A stretch of DNA of 46,767 nt, taken from the NCBI GenBank assembly GCA_033471095.1, contig CP136752.1:489083-535849 (forward strand), written 5' to 3'. Below are positions 1-7,675 of the stretch, one piece after another (the first letter of the stretch is position 1; each line of letters starts with the position of its first letter). The stretch is from Nitrosopumilaceae archaeon AB1(1). GTDB taxonomy: Archaea > Thermoproteota > Nitrososphaeria > Nitrososphaerales > Nitrosopumilaceae. The position numbers and the translations under genes were made by a program. Below the pieces are notes generated by a model. It had not been told where the DNA came from. It searched no databases and saw only the letters and a program-made list of their open reading frames with translations.

Positions 1-495
1 ACTGGCGCTGATGCTGTAAAGTTGGAGGGCGGTAGTGTAATGAAAAATATCATACAAGGAATCACTAGTGTAGGAATACCGGTAATGGGGCATATTGGAC
101 TGCAGCCTCAAACTGCTACTCTATCAGATGGTTATGTGGTTCATGGAGATACTAGCAACTCGGCTGAAAAATTAATTCGTGATGCAAAATCTGTTGAAGA
201 GGCCGGTGCATTCAGTTTAGTATTAGAAAAAGTGGAAACAGATACTGCTAGAATAATTACATCTGAAATATCAATACCAACCATTGGAATTGGTTCGGGG
301 AGTGGTTGTGATGGACAGGTACTAGTAACTCATGACATGCTTGGTATGTATGATAAAATCAATCCTAAATTTGTGAAAAAATACTCTAACCTATCTGGAA
401 TCATAACGGAATCTGTAACACAATATATCAAAGAGGTGCAATCTGGGCAATTTCCAGGCACAGAGCACTCTTTTTCAGGAAAGAGAAATGAATAA
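1..495 (+). CDS. panB: 3-methyl-2-oxobutanoate hydroxymethyltransferase, 3' part
   Basis: Ketopantoate hydroxymethyltransferase, the first committed step of pantothenate/CoA synthesis: it transfers a hydroxymethyl group from methylene-tetrahydrofolate to 2-oxoisovalerate. The frame is open from base 1, so the gene is cut by the window edge and a TTG at 22 is not the real start. Family motifs are visible: GADAVKLEGG at the extreme left, GIPVMGHIGLQPQ, the IPTIGIGSGSGCDGQVLV metal/substrate loop and HDMLGMYDK. The 3' end overlaps the next gene by 8 nt, and both genes belong to CoA synthesis, which fits an operon. Identification is firm; the N-terminal part is missing. Confidence 0.95.
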   Translation, partial: TGADAVKLEGGSVMKNIIQGITSVGIPVMGHIGLQPQTATLSDGYVVHGDTSNSAEKLIRDAKSVEEAGAFSLVLEKVETDTARIITSEISIPTIGIGSGSGCDGQVLVTHDMLGMYDKINPKFVKKYSNLSGIITESVTQYIKEVQSGQFPGTEHSFSGKRNE

Positions 496-1702
496 TCATC
501 CATCTTTAGATATTATTGGTATCGATGGGAGTGAGCTGAATAATAAAAAAATCATACTCTGTGTTACCGGCAGTGTTGCAGCATACAAGGCAATTGAACT
601 TGCAAGATTATTCATGCGACATGGTGCAGATGTGACGTGTGTGCTTAGTAGAGCAGTTGAAAAATTGATTCGTGCAGATTATTTTAAATGGGCTACTGGC
701 AATGATACCATAACAAAACTAACTGGTAATTTGGAGCATATTCAAGTTGCAAATTACAACACATCTGATGTTATAGTGGTATATCCGACAACTGCAAATA
801 CACTAGGTAAATTTGCAAATGGAATTGATGACTCTGTGATATCTACCATACTCACTACTAGTTTTGGTTCCAAAATTCCAATAGTAATGGCTCTAGCTAT
901 GCATGAATCAATGTATAATAATGATATCATACAAAAGAATATCAAGTATTTATCAGATAAGGTAAAGTTTGTATCCCCTGTAATTTCAGAGGGAAAGGCA
1001 AAGATTGCAGAGCCAGAAAAAGTATTAAAAGAGGTGATAAAGATTAATCGTTCTGAAAAATTATACAAGAAAAAAATATTGATATCTGCTGGACCAACTG
1101 AGGAATTCATTGATGATATCCGTGTTGTTAAAAATACTAGTAGTGGTAAAACAGGAATTCTGCTTGCAAAGGAGCTGAGTCGTGTTGGAGCAAATGTCAC
1201 ACTAGTGTATGGACCCGGAGAGTATGATATCCCTGCAGGAATTTGTGTCATTCCGGTAAAGACTGCAAAGCAGATGGATGACACCATTACTAGTAGGGTG
1301 AAGAAATCCGATATTGTCATAATGGCCGCTGCTATCTCCGATTACACCCCAAGAAAGATTAGTGGAAAATTGAATAGTGAAAAGAGTGAGATTTCTGTAA
1401 AACTGGTCAAAACTGCAAAGACTATAGATAAAATCAAAAAGCTCAAAAAAAGCATATTTCTTGTTGGGTTTAAAGCAGAGATTGATGTCTCTGTAAAGAA
1501 ATTACAGACTAGTGCTAGAAATAAACTCAAACAATCTAGTGCAGATTTAATAATCGCAAATGATATTGGAGTGAAATATAAAAAAGATACATCATATAAT
1601 GATGTATTAATCATTGATAAAGAAAATGTTGTAAAAACTGGTAGGAAAAAAAAGGAAGAGATTGTAAAAATAATAACAAGAGCAATTGAAGATAAAATAT
1701 GA
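488..1702 (+). CDS. coaBC: bifunctional phosphopantothenoylcysteine decarboxylase / phosphopantothenate-cysteine ligase
   Basis: Fused CoaB and CoaC that make 4'-phosphopantetheine from phosphopantothenate and cysteine. The N-terminal half is the flavoprotein decarboxylase (ILCVTGSVAAYKAIELARLF, then VYPTTANTLGKFANGIDDS and an AMHESM segment that should carry the active-site region). The C-terminal half, from about residue 200, is the ligase (ILISAGPTEEFIDD, NTSSGKTG, VIMAAAISDYTP, ANDIG). At 404 residues the length is normal for the fusion. The ATG at 488 lies inside the end of panB and the stop overlaps the following methyltransferase by 4 nt, so the genes are probably translationally coupled. 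Confidence 0.95.
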   Translation: MNNHPSLDIIGIDGSELNNKKIILCVTGSVAAYKAIELARLFMRHGADVTCVLSRAVEKLIRADYFKWATGNDTITKLTGNLEHIQVANYNTSDVIVVYPTTANTLGKFANGIDDSVISTILTTSFGSKIPIVMALAMHESMYNNDIIQKNIKYLSDKVKFVSPVISEGKAKIAEPEKVLKEVIKINRSEKLYKKKILISAGPTEEFIDDIRVVKNTSSGKTGILLAKELSRVGANVTLVYGPGEYDIPAGICVIPVKTAKQMDDTITSRVKKSDIVIMAAAISDYTPRKISGKLNSEKSEISVKLVKTAKTIDKIKKLKKSIFLVGFKAEIDVSVKKLQTSARNKLKQSSADLIIANDIGVKYKKDTSYNDVLIIDKENVVKTGRKKKEEIVKIITRAIEDKI

Positions 1703-2529
1703 ACAAATCCTCAGATTATAAAATATATAATATGAAAATATGGAATGAGATTGCACCTAGATATCAAAAGAGATGGATTGGTGCAAAGACTGGGCCGTTT
1801 CAGAGTGGAGATGTACTAGTTGATATGATGAACTTTTCTGCTAACGATAAAGTGTTGGATGTAGCATGTGGTACAGGAGTTATAACTGCAAGAATTGTGA
1901 AAAAAGTCAGGAATGGAATGGTTGTTGGTGGAGACACTTCTATTACCGCATTAAAATTGGCAAAAAGAAAGATACCTAATGCTCACTTTGTAAACATGGA
2001 TGCAGAGAATTTTAGATTCTCTGAATCTTTTGATGCTGTTACATGTCAGTTTGGATTATTTTTCTTTCCAAATGCACAAAAGGCACTGAGGAATATGAAG
2101 AGTTGTCTGAGAAAAGGAGGACGATTAGGTGTTACTGTTCATGGTGAGAAATATGGATCTCCATACTTTTCTAGTATTATGAAAGAGATTACACAATTCA
2201 TACCAGATTATATGAATAATGGTAGTCCGGATTTGGCTAGATTTGGTACCAAAAAGGCACTCAGAGAAGAGATGAAACGGGCAGGATTTGAGAGAATAAA
2301 GGTAAAAGATATCATTTATCAGTATAGCCCTGGAACATTTGATGATTATTGGAAAAATTATACAAAGTATATTGCAAAACCATTACGACAAAAGATGAAT
2401 AAATTGAGTAGAAATGAAAAGATAGAGTTGAAGAGTCGTGTAGAGAATAATACAAAACGTTTTACAAATAAAACTGGCAAGATCACATTTCCTTGGCAGA
2501 TTTTGATAGTATCCACAGAGATACATTAG
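1699..2529 (+). CDS. class I SAM-dependent methyltransferase
   Basis: A 276-residue Rossmann-fold methyltransferase. Motif I is VLDVACGTG at residues 52-60, followed by an acidic ribose-binding strand (VVGGDTS) and a motif II/III region around MDAENFRFSESFDAVTCQFGLFF. This resembles UbiE/MenG-type methyltransferases, but the substrate cannot be read from the sequence. It starts with ATG overlapping the coaBC stop (4 nt), so it is co-transcribed with panB-coaBC; whether it acts in cofactor metabolism is inference only. Confidence 0.8.
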   Translation: MNKSSDYKIYNMKIWNEIAPRYQKRWIGAKTGPFQSGDVLVDMMNFSANDKVLDVACGTGVITARIVKKVRNGMVVGGDTSITALKLAKRKIPNAHFVNMDAENFRFSESFDAVTCQFGLFFFPNAQKALRNMKSCLRKGGRLGVTVHGEKYGSPYFSSIMKEITQFIPDYMNNGSPDLARFGTKKALREEMKRAGFERIKVKDIIYQYSPGTFDDYWKNYTKYIAKPLRQKMNKLSRNEKIELKSRVENNTKRFTNKTGKITFPWQILIVSTEIH

Positions 2530-2561
2530 TCAATAGAAAGCTAACAAGTAAATTAATATAA

Positions 2562-4877
2562 TTGTATGATTATATCTTTGAATTGAGATATTTTGATCAG
2601 AGAGGAAAGGCGAGAGAGAAAATAGATATTGAATATATTTTTGAAGAATTTTATTCACTTTTATCACTTGTAGAAAATTTCAATGAAGAGGCAGAGGAAA
2701 AACTCATACAAAATAATTTAATGTTATTTCATATACACAATTATATCGTTATACGCTTGGTTACAATATTAGAACATTTTTTTTGGTTTATAACAAAGGT
2801 AACAATTAATGAGGATAAAGAATTACGTACAAGTATACAAAAAGAATATGTTGACATAAAATTTAGTGATTTAGAAAATTATAAAAGTGGAAGAATTACA
2901 TCAGGAAGAGTTTATGCTACAGCACATTCTGCTCAAAATTTCAAAGATATTTCAACAATTATGAAAAAAATTTTGCGGTTGAATATTACATATTATGAAC
3001 AAATTATAAATGAATTAAAAAATAGTGTAGAGTTTAACACAAATCACTCCAAAGAAAGCTATCTACAAAAAGTAAAGATCGATGATTTATTTGATATTCG
3101 TCATGAATTGGTACATACGTTAAGCAAAAAAAGATTAAATATTTTTCATATGTATTGGGCAGTTGAAGAAATAATGATCATAACTCAGAGTATGGTTAGG
3201 AATGTTGAGAAAAAACGTCAAAAAAAAATTACCTTCAAAATTGAAGGAATTATACAAGCGTATGTATCTAAGAGTATATTTTATCATAATAAAAAAGAGC
3301 AAAATTTAGAAAAACAATATTTTGAGGAAGCAATCAAATGGTTTGATAAAGCATTGGAGATTGATCCTGAAGATGCAGATGTGCTTACTAGTTTGGGAAA
3401 TGCATTTGCTATGAAGGAGGAATATGAGGAAGCAATTGGTTTGTTGAAGAGGGCACTTGATATTGATGAACATGATGTAGATGTGCTTACTAGTTTGGGA
3501 AATGCATTTGCTATGAAGGAGAAATATGAGGAAGCAATTGGTTTGTTGAAGAGGGCACGTGATATTGATGAAGAAAATGTAGATGTGCTTTCTAGTTTGG
3601 GAGAAACATTTGCTATGAAGAAGGAATATGAGGAAGCAATCAAATGGTTTGATAAAGCATTGGAGATTGATCCTGAAGATGCAGACACATTATACTATAA
3701 AGGAAATGTAATGATTAATCTAGAGAACTATGAGGACGCAATTGGTTTGTTGAAGAGGGTACTTGATATTGATGAACATGATGTAGATGTGCTTACTAGT
3801 TTGGGAAATGCATTTGCTATGAAGGGAGAATATGAGGAAGCAATTGGTTTGTTGAAGAGGGCACTTGATATTGATGAACATGATGTCGATGTGCTTACTA
3901 GTTTGGGAAATGCATTTGCTATGAAGAAGGAATATGAGGAAGCAATCAAATGGTTTGATAAAGCATTGGAGATTGATCCTGAAGATGCAGACACATTATG
4001 CTGTAAAGGAAATGTAATGATTAATCTAGATAACTATGAGGAAGCAATTGGTTTGTTGAAGAGGGCACTTGATATTGATGAACATGATGTAGATGTGCTT
4101 ACTAGTTTGGGAAATGCATTTGCTATGAAGAAGGAATATGAGGAAGCAATCAAATGGTTTGATAAAGCATTGGAGATTGATCCTGAAGATGCAGACACAT
4201 TATACTATAAAGGAAATGTAATGATTGATTTAGATAACTATGAGGAAGCAATTGGTTTGTTGAAGAGGGCACTTGATATTGATGAACATGATGTAGATGT
4301 GCTTACTAGTTTGGGAAATGCATTTGCTATGAAGAAGGAATATGAGGAAGCAATCAAATGGTTTGATAAAGCATTGGAGATTGATCCTGAAGATGCAGAC
4401 ACATTATACTATAAAGGAAATGTAATGATTGATTTAGATAACTATGAGGAAGCAATTGGTTTGTTGAAGAGGGCACTTGATATTGATGAACATGATGTAG
4501 ATGTGCTTACTAGTTTGGGAAATGCATTTGCTATGAAGGGAGAATACGAGAACGCAATTAGTTTGTTGAAGAGGGCACTTAATATTGATGAAGAAAATGT
4601 AGGTGTACTTACTAGTATGGGAGAAACATTTGCTATAAAGGGAGAATACGAGAACGCAATCAAATGGTTTGATAAAGCATTGGAGAATGATCCTAGTTAT
4701 GAAATTCCAATTTGTAATAAGGCAATTGCGTTAGCAGAACTTAATCTATACGAAAAAGCAGTTAGTTATATTGACAAAGCATTAAAAGATATACCAAATA
4801 GTAAAACAATAATGAATTGTAAAAAATTAATTAAAGAAAAACAAGACAAGTATGATTCTAGTAATAGAATTAAATAG
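2562..4877 (+). CDS. HEPN-like domain protein with about 15 tetratricopeptide repeats
   Basis: A 771-residue protein with two parts. Residues 1-245 are helical and end in the motif RHELVH (residues 180-185). This fits the R-x4-6-H signature of HEPN RNases, which typically act in toxin-antitoxin and anti-phage systems. From about residue 250 to 750 there are about 15 TPR units of 34 residues, alternating a YEEAIKWFDKALEIDPEDAD type with a YEEAIGLLKRALDIDEHDVD type. The repeats are nearly identical at DNA level with a 204-bp double-unit period, which implies recent expansion. The start is TTG, 32 nt after the methyltransferase; no better ATG is seen. The TPR assignment is firm. The HEPN assignment rests on one motif and the helical context, so a fold search would be needed to settle it. 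Confidence 0.8.
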   Translation: MYDYIFELRYFDQRGKAREKIDIEYIFEEFYSLLSLVENFNEEAEEKLIQNNLMLFHIHNYIVIRLVTILEHFFWFITKVTINEDKELRTSIQKEYVDIKFSDLENYKSGRITSGRVYATAHSAQNFKDISTIMKKILRLNITYYEQIINELKNSVEFNTNHSKESYLQKVKIDDLFDIRHELVHTLSKKRLNIFHMYWAVEEIMIITQSMVRNVEKKRQKKITFKIEGIIQAYVSKSIFYHNKKEQNLEKQYFEEAIKWFDKALEIDPEDADVLTSLGNAFAMKEEYEEAIGLLKRALDIDEHDVDVLTSLGNAFAMKEKYEEAIGLLKRARDIDEENVDVLSSLGETFAMKKEYEEAIKWFDKALEIDPEDADTLYYKGNVMINLENYEDAIGLLKRVLDIDEHDVDVLTSLGNAFAMKGEYEEAIGLLKRALDIDEHDVDVLTSLGNAFAMKKEYEEAIKWFDKALEIDPEDADTLCCKGNVMINLDNYEEAIGLLKRALDIDEHDVDVLTSLGNAFAMKKEYEEAIKWFDKALEIDPEDADTLYYKGNVMIDLDNYEEAIGLLKRALDIDEHDVDVLTSLGNAFAMKKEYEEAIKWFDKALEIDPEDADTLYYKGNVMIDLDNYEEAIGLLKRALDIDEHDVDVLTSLGNAFAMKGEYENAISLLKRALNIDEENVGVLTSMGETFAIKGEYENAIKWFDKALENDPSYEIPICNKAIALAELNLYEKAVSYIDKALKDIPNSKTIMNCKKLIKEKQDKYDSSNRIK
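3325..4700 (+). repeat. in-frame tandem TPR-coding repeats, 102-bp units in 204-bp pairs
   Basis: Within the HEPN/TPR gene, 102-bp units are arranged as alternating pairs. Starts of nearly identical 204-bp units are visible at 4035, 4239 and 4443. Because the length is a multiple of three, gain or loss of units by recombination or slippage would keep the frame. Assembly collapse or expansion is possible here. Confidence 0.9.
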
Positions 4878-5031
4878 ATAATATAATGACTTGTGTGTTT
4901 TATAATTATACTCTAAAAATTTTGCTTAAAATGTTTTAAATTTGTGTTAGAATACTTGCATTTATTCTTCATTCAAGAATCAATTTGTCAGGTAACAAGA
5001 TAGATTATAATTTTGTATTTGAATTCTTATC

Positions 5032-5334
5032 TCATTGTACTTTTCCGCTAGATTTTTTTACTTTAACTACAGTTCTACCATTTGATTTTCCTACAGGAAT
5101 TGCATCTACCATCTTGCCTTCTAGACGTCTTTCCAGTCTATCTTTTGCTGCAAAATAACCATATTCACTCATTTCAGGAGCATTTACATTTGCAGGTCGT
5201 ATACGTGTACTGCCATTTGCAAATCGTATACGTGTACTGCCATTTGCAAGTCGTATACTTGTATTGCCTTTTGTAGGTCTGTGAGCAACTACAGTTTTCC
5301 CGTTAATAATACGTATAACAAGACGTCTTATCAT
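5032..5334 (-). CDS. small basic protein with three 9-residue tandem repeats
   Basis: About 100 residues, unrecognised. The ATG at 5334 (MIRRLVIRII) is preferred, because the upstream extension to 5382 reads as non-descript hydrophobic sequence. The middle carries three copies of a nine-residue unit of the form (S/N)(T)(R/S)IR(L/F/P)AN-G, encoded by 27-bp DNA repeats. The C-terminal part is charged (DRLERRLEGK) and ends in a basic tail (VVKVKKSSGK). There are no membrane segments. It could bind nucleic acid, but that is only suggested by the charge. Confidence 0.55.
   Translation of the reverse strand: MIRRLVIRIINGKTVVAHRPTKGNTSIRLANGSTRIRFANGSTRIRPANVNAPEMSEYGYFAAKDRLERRLEGKMVDAIPVGKSNGRTVVKVKKSSGKVQ
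5197..5277. repeat. three tandem 27-bp repeats
   Basis: Units at 5197-5223, 5224-5250 and 5251-5277 share the core CGTATACGTGTACTGCC. The first two are nearly identical and the third is diverged. They lie in frame inside the small basic protein gene, and the 27-bp length preserves the frame. Confidence 0.85.
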
Positions 5335-5448
5335 AAACAAGTAATACGCATTCCCACATAAAAGAATATTTACACATATCATACCTATGTTTAGTGTAAA
5401 ATTATGACATCATATGATCATCAAACTAAATCTAATTATTTAATGATA

Positions 5449-6510
5449 TTAGATTCTAATGGGTTCTTTAGTAAATTTATGCAACAAAATGGGTTTTCCT
5501 TTAGTCACAATAACAGAGTCTTCTATACGAATTCCAAATTTCTTTGGAATATAGATTCCAGGCTCTATTGTTATAGCCATATTGCTCTTCAAGACCTCTT
5601 TACTATTCAAAGATATTGCAGGTGATTCATGTACATCTAGACCAATTCCATGCCCCGTAGAGTGGATAAAATATTTGCCAAAACCTTGTTTATCGATATG
5701 ATTTCTACATGCTAGATCTACATGTTTACAAGTAGCATTAGCAGTAGTAGCGTCTAATCCTAATTGCTGAGAGTGATGTACAGCGTCATACGCTTTTGCA
5801 GCATCAGGGGACATTTCACCAATATGAAATGTTCTTGTAGCATCAGATACATAGCCTCGATACCGTAGTGTTAAATCTACTACAATTAGATCACCGTCTC
5901 TGAATTTTCTATTAGTCACTTGTGCATGCGGCAGTGCTCCGTTTGGTCCTCCAGATATAATTAATGGGTTTGTGGTCCAACGATAACCAGTATCAAACAA
6001 GCCTTTATCCATTGCATATGACATTAGAATTGTTTGTAATTGTGATTCATTTTGATCTACTGTAATTGAATCTACACATAGTTGAAACATTTCATCAATT
6101 ATTTTAGAGGCTTTCTTTAATAGATTAATCTCTTGGGTATCTTTGAGTAATCTAGCTCTCTGAAGTGAGATGAATGATTGTTTGAGCTTTGGAAATATTT
6201 TTTTCATCGCGCTGAAATAAGTTATATCTTTAGCATCGGTACAGATTTTTTTAGATTTTATTGATTTTAGTGATGATGTTATAGCAGTTCCTCTAGGCGC
6301 TGCAATGATTTCACAGTCTTTGCTTTCAAGTTTTGCACGCTCTACCTCTAAACTTGGGGCAAAAATCCTTACATTATCTTTAGTCAATACACCAATAGCT
6401 TCTCCCCAAAAGCCAGTCAAGTAGAAAAGATTTTCAGGCTCTGTTACAAGCAGAGTATCGCATTGTACATCACGTACATATCTAAAAATGGTTTTCTGTC
6501 GTAGATTCAT
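5449..6510 (-). CDS. M24-family metallopeptidase (Xaa-Pro aminopeptidase type)
   Basis: A cytoplasmic metal-dependent aminopeptidase of 353 residues, the normal length for archaeal PepQ/PepP-like proteins. The N-terminal creatinase-like domain (VTEPENLFYLTGFWGE) is followed by the pita-bread catalytic domain. Metal-ligand regions are visible in order: VVDLTLRYRGYVSDATRTF, HSTGHGIGLDVHE, TIEPGIYIP and GIRIEDSVIVT. The ATG at 6510 lies 2 nt after the stop of the Mrr-like gene, so the two may share a transcript. The gene is intact, unlike its upstream neighbour. Confidence 0.9.
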   Translation of the reverse strand: MNLRQKTIFRYVRDVQCDTLLVTEPENLFYLTGFWGEAIGVLTKDNVRIFAPSLEVERAKLESKDCEIIAAPRGTAITSSLKSIKSKKICTDAKDITYFSAMKKIFPKLKQSFISLQRARLLKDTQEINLLKKASKIIDEMFQLCVDSITVDQNESQLQTILMSYAMDKGLFDTGYRWTTNPLIISGGPNGALPHAQVTNRKFRDGDLIVVDLTLRYRGYVSDATRTFHIGEMSPDAAKAYDAVHHSQQLGLDATTANATCKHVDLACRNHIDKQGFGKYFIHSTGHGIGLDVHESPAISLNSKEVLKSNMAITIEPGIYIPKKFGIRIEDSVIVTKGKPILLHKFTKEPIRI

Positions 6511-6512
6511 AA

Positions 6513-7184
6513 TTATTCATCAAAAAAATCATTATCTAATTGTTTAGTTGTATATGTAGTTGTACACTTTGTTCCAATATTATATTCATACATATACATT
6601 GCAAGTTGTTTCCCATCAATTAAAATAATATTATTATCACTTTTTTTAACAAATTCTTCTGTGCCGCTACTAAAAGTGGATGAAGTAATAAAAATACCTT
6701 TTTTAGATGATTTAGACGAAAGAGCTCCTGCAAATCCTCTAACAGTTTCAACTGGAACAGAGGACTTCCATCTTTTAGCTTGAAGATATATTTTGTCCAA
6801 ACCTAGTTTGTCCTCTTTTATAATACCATCAATGCCACCATCTCCAGATTTCCCGATAACGTTATCTTCAATACCATAACCCATTGCTCGTATCACTTTT
6901 ATTACTAGACGTTCAAAATATTGAAAATTTTGAGAATTAATTTTTTGATGAAGCTCGTTCTCGACTTGTGTACGTAAGGTTTGTTGGGTACTCTCAAGAA
7001 TCTCCTCAGGTGAGAGTTCAGATTTGATGGTTTGGATGGTATTTTGTTTTTTATTTTTATATCTAAATATAAATTTTTTATAAGATTCTAATGTTTTTAA
7101 AAATTTAAGATTAACCCTTGTTGGATTTTGTTTAAGAATTTCTCTTCCTTTTTTAGTTATCATAATAGTTTTATCATCGTTCAC
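6513..7184 (-). CDS. Mrr-type restriction endonuclease, C-terminal catalytic part (frameshifted from 7395)
   Basis: The catalytic half of an Mrr-like modification-dependent nuclease. The PD-(D/E)xK core shows SGDGGIDG (D119) and LQAKRW (Q135-A-K137), then the helix around VRGFAGAL and the strand GIFITSSTFS. The first residues (TIMITKKGREIL) are the end of the Mrr N-terminal winged helix, whose beginning lies in another frame at 7174-7395. The two frames differ by one nucleotide and overlap by 11 nt, so the parent gene most likely suffered a single-base indel near 7174-7195. A GTG at 7184 could restart translation, but this would leave half a winged-helix domain. Confidence 0.8.
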   Translation of the reverse strand: MNDDKTIMITKKGREILKQNPTRVNLKFLKTLESYKKFIFRYKNKKQNTIQTIKSELSPEEILESTQQTLRTQVENELHQKINSQNFQYFERLVIKVIRAMGYGIEDNVIGKSGDGGIDGIIKEDKLGLDKIYLQAKRWKSSVPVETVRGFAGALSSKSSKKGIFITSSTFSSGTEEFVKKSDNNIILIDGKQLAMYMYEYNIGTKCTTTYTTKQLDNDFFDE

Positions 7185-7395
7185 AACAATTCAGCTCGGC
7201 TTTAGATAAATGAAATATAGCCCAGGAAGTACGATTAGCGATTCGAGTTTGTGTTCCAGATTGAAGATATTGATTTTTTTCATCTTCATTGAGTTCAAAG
7301 TGCTCTATTATTTTATTTATAATTTCTTTACGAGAAATTGGTGTGTGTGTAAAAGTAATAATTGGTAACATAATTTCTTGAAATGGTGGAATCAA
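7174..7395 (-). CDS. Mrr-type restriction endonuclease, N-terminal fragment
   Basis: The 73-residue fragment begins at TTG 7395 and reads PPFQEIMLPIITF, ISRKEIINKIIEHFELNEDE, SGTQTRIANRTSWAIFHLSKA, which matches the Mrr N-terminal DNA-binding domain. It ends at a stop created by the frame change just before the catalytic half at 6513-7184. Together the two make one normal-length Mrr protein of about 295 residues. Confidence 0.75.
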   Translation of the reverse strand: MIPPFQEIMLPIITFTHTPISRKEIINKIIEHFELNEDEKNQYLQSGTQTRIANRTSWAIFHLSKAELNCCER

Positions 7396-7675
7396 TATCT
7401 AAAATTAAAATGAATAATATAAAAATACTAGTATGATTTTGAGTGTAATTCAATATAACATAATAGAGTCATTTCGTAATGACAATATTATCGTTAAACT
7501 TCTAAAAATAAAAATTATAATTTAAAGTAATTGTGAGTTATTAAATAATTTCATATCAATTCTATGCCTAATTGTTGAAAATTCTTCAAAATTTATGTAT
7601 AGATTTCAAGTAAATTGTAATGTATATTGATTAGTCAATCTATCTATATACTTGTAAAGGGTATATCATATTGGT
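7396..7675. other. AT-rich divergent intergenic region
   Basis: This 280-bp spacer separates the leftward Mrr/M24 pair from the rightward ATPase gene, so it should hold promoters for both. It is very AT-rich with several TATA-like stretches, and no single box can be assigned with confidence. Confidence 0.4.

Noticed and set aside
754-1614. Two minus-strand frames opposite coaBC
   Set aside because: They are shadows of a clearly functional gene and have hydrophobic, non-family sequence.
3284-4663. Long minus-strand frames rich in Ser/Ala opposite the TPR gene
   Set aside because: They mirror the repeat DNA of the TPR gene, repeat the same residues in phase with it, and have no independent start signals.
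3325-4700. Regular repeats as a possible CRISPR array
   Set aside because: The units are 102/204 bp, coding, in frame and without unique spacers.
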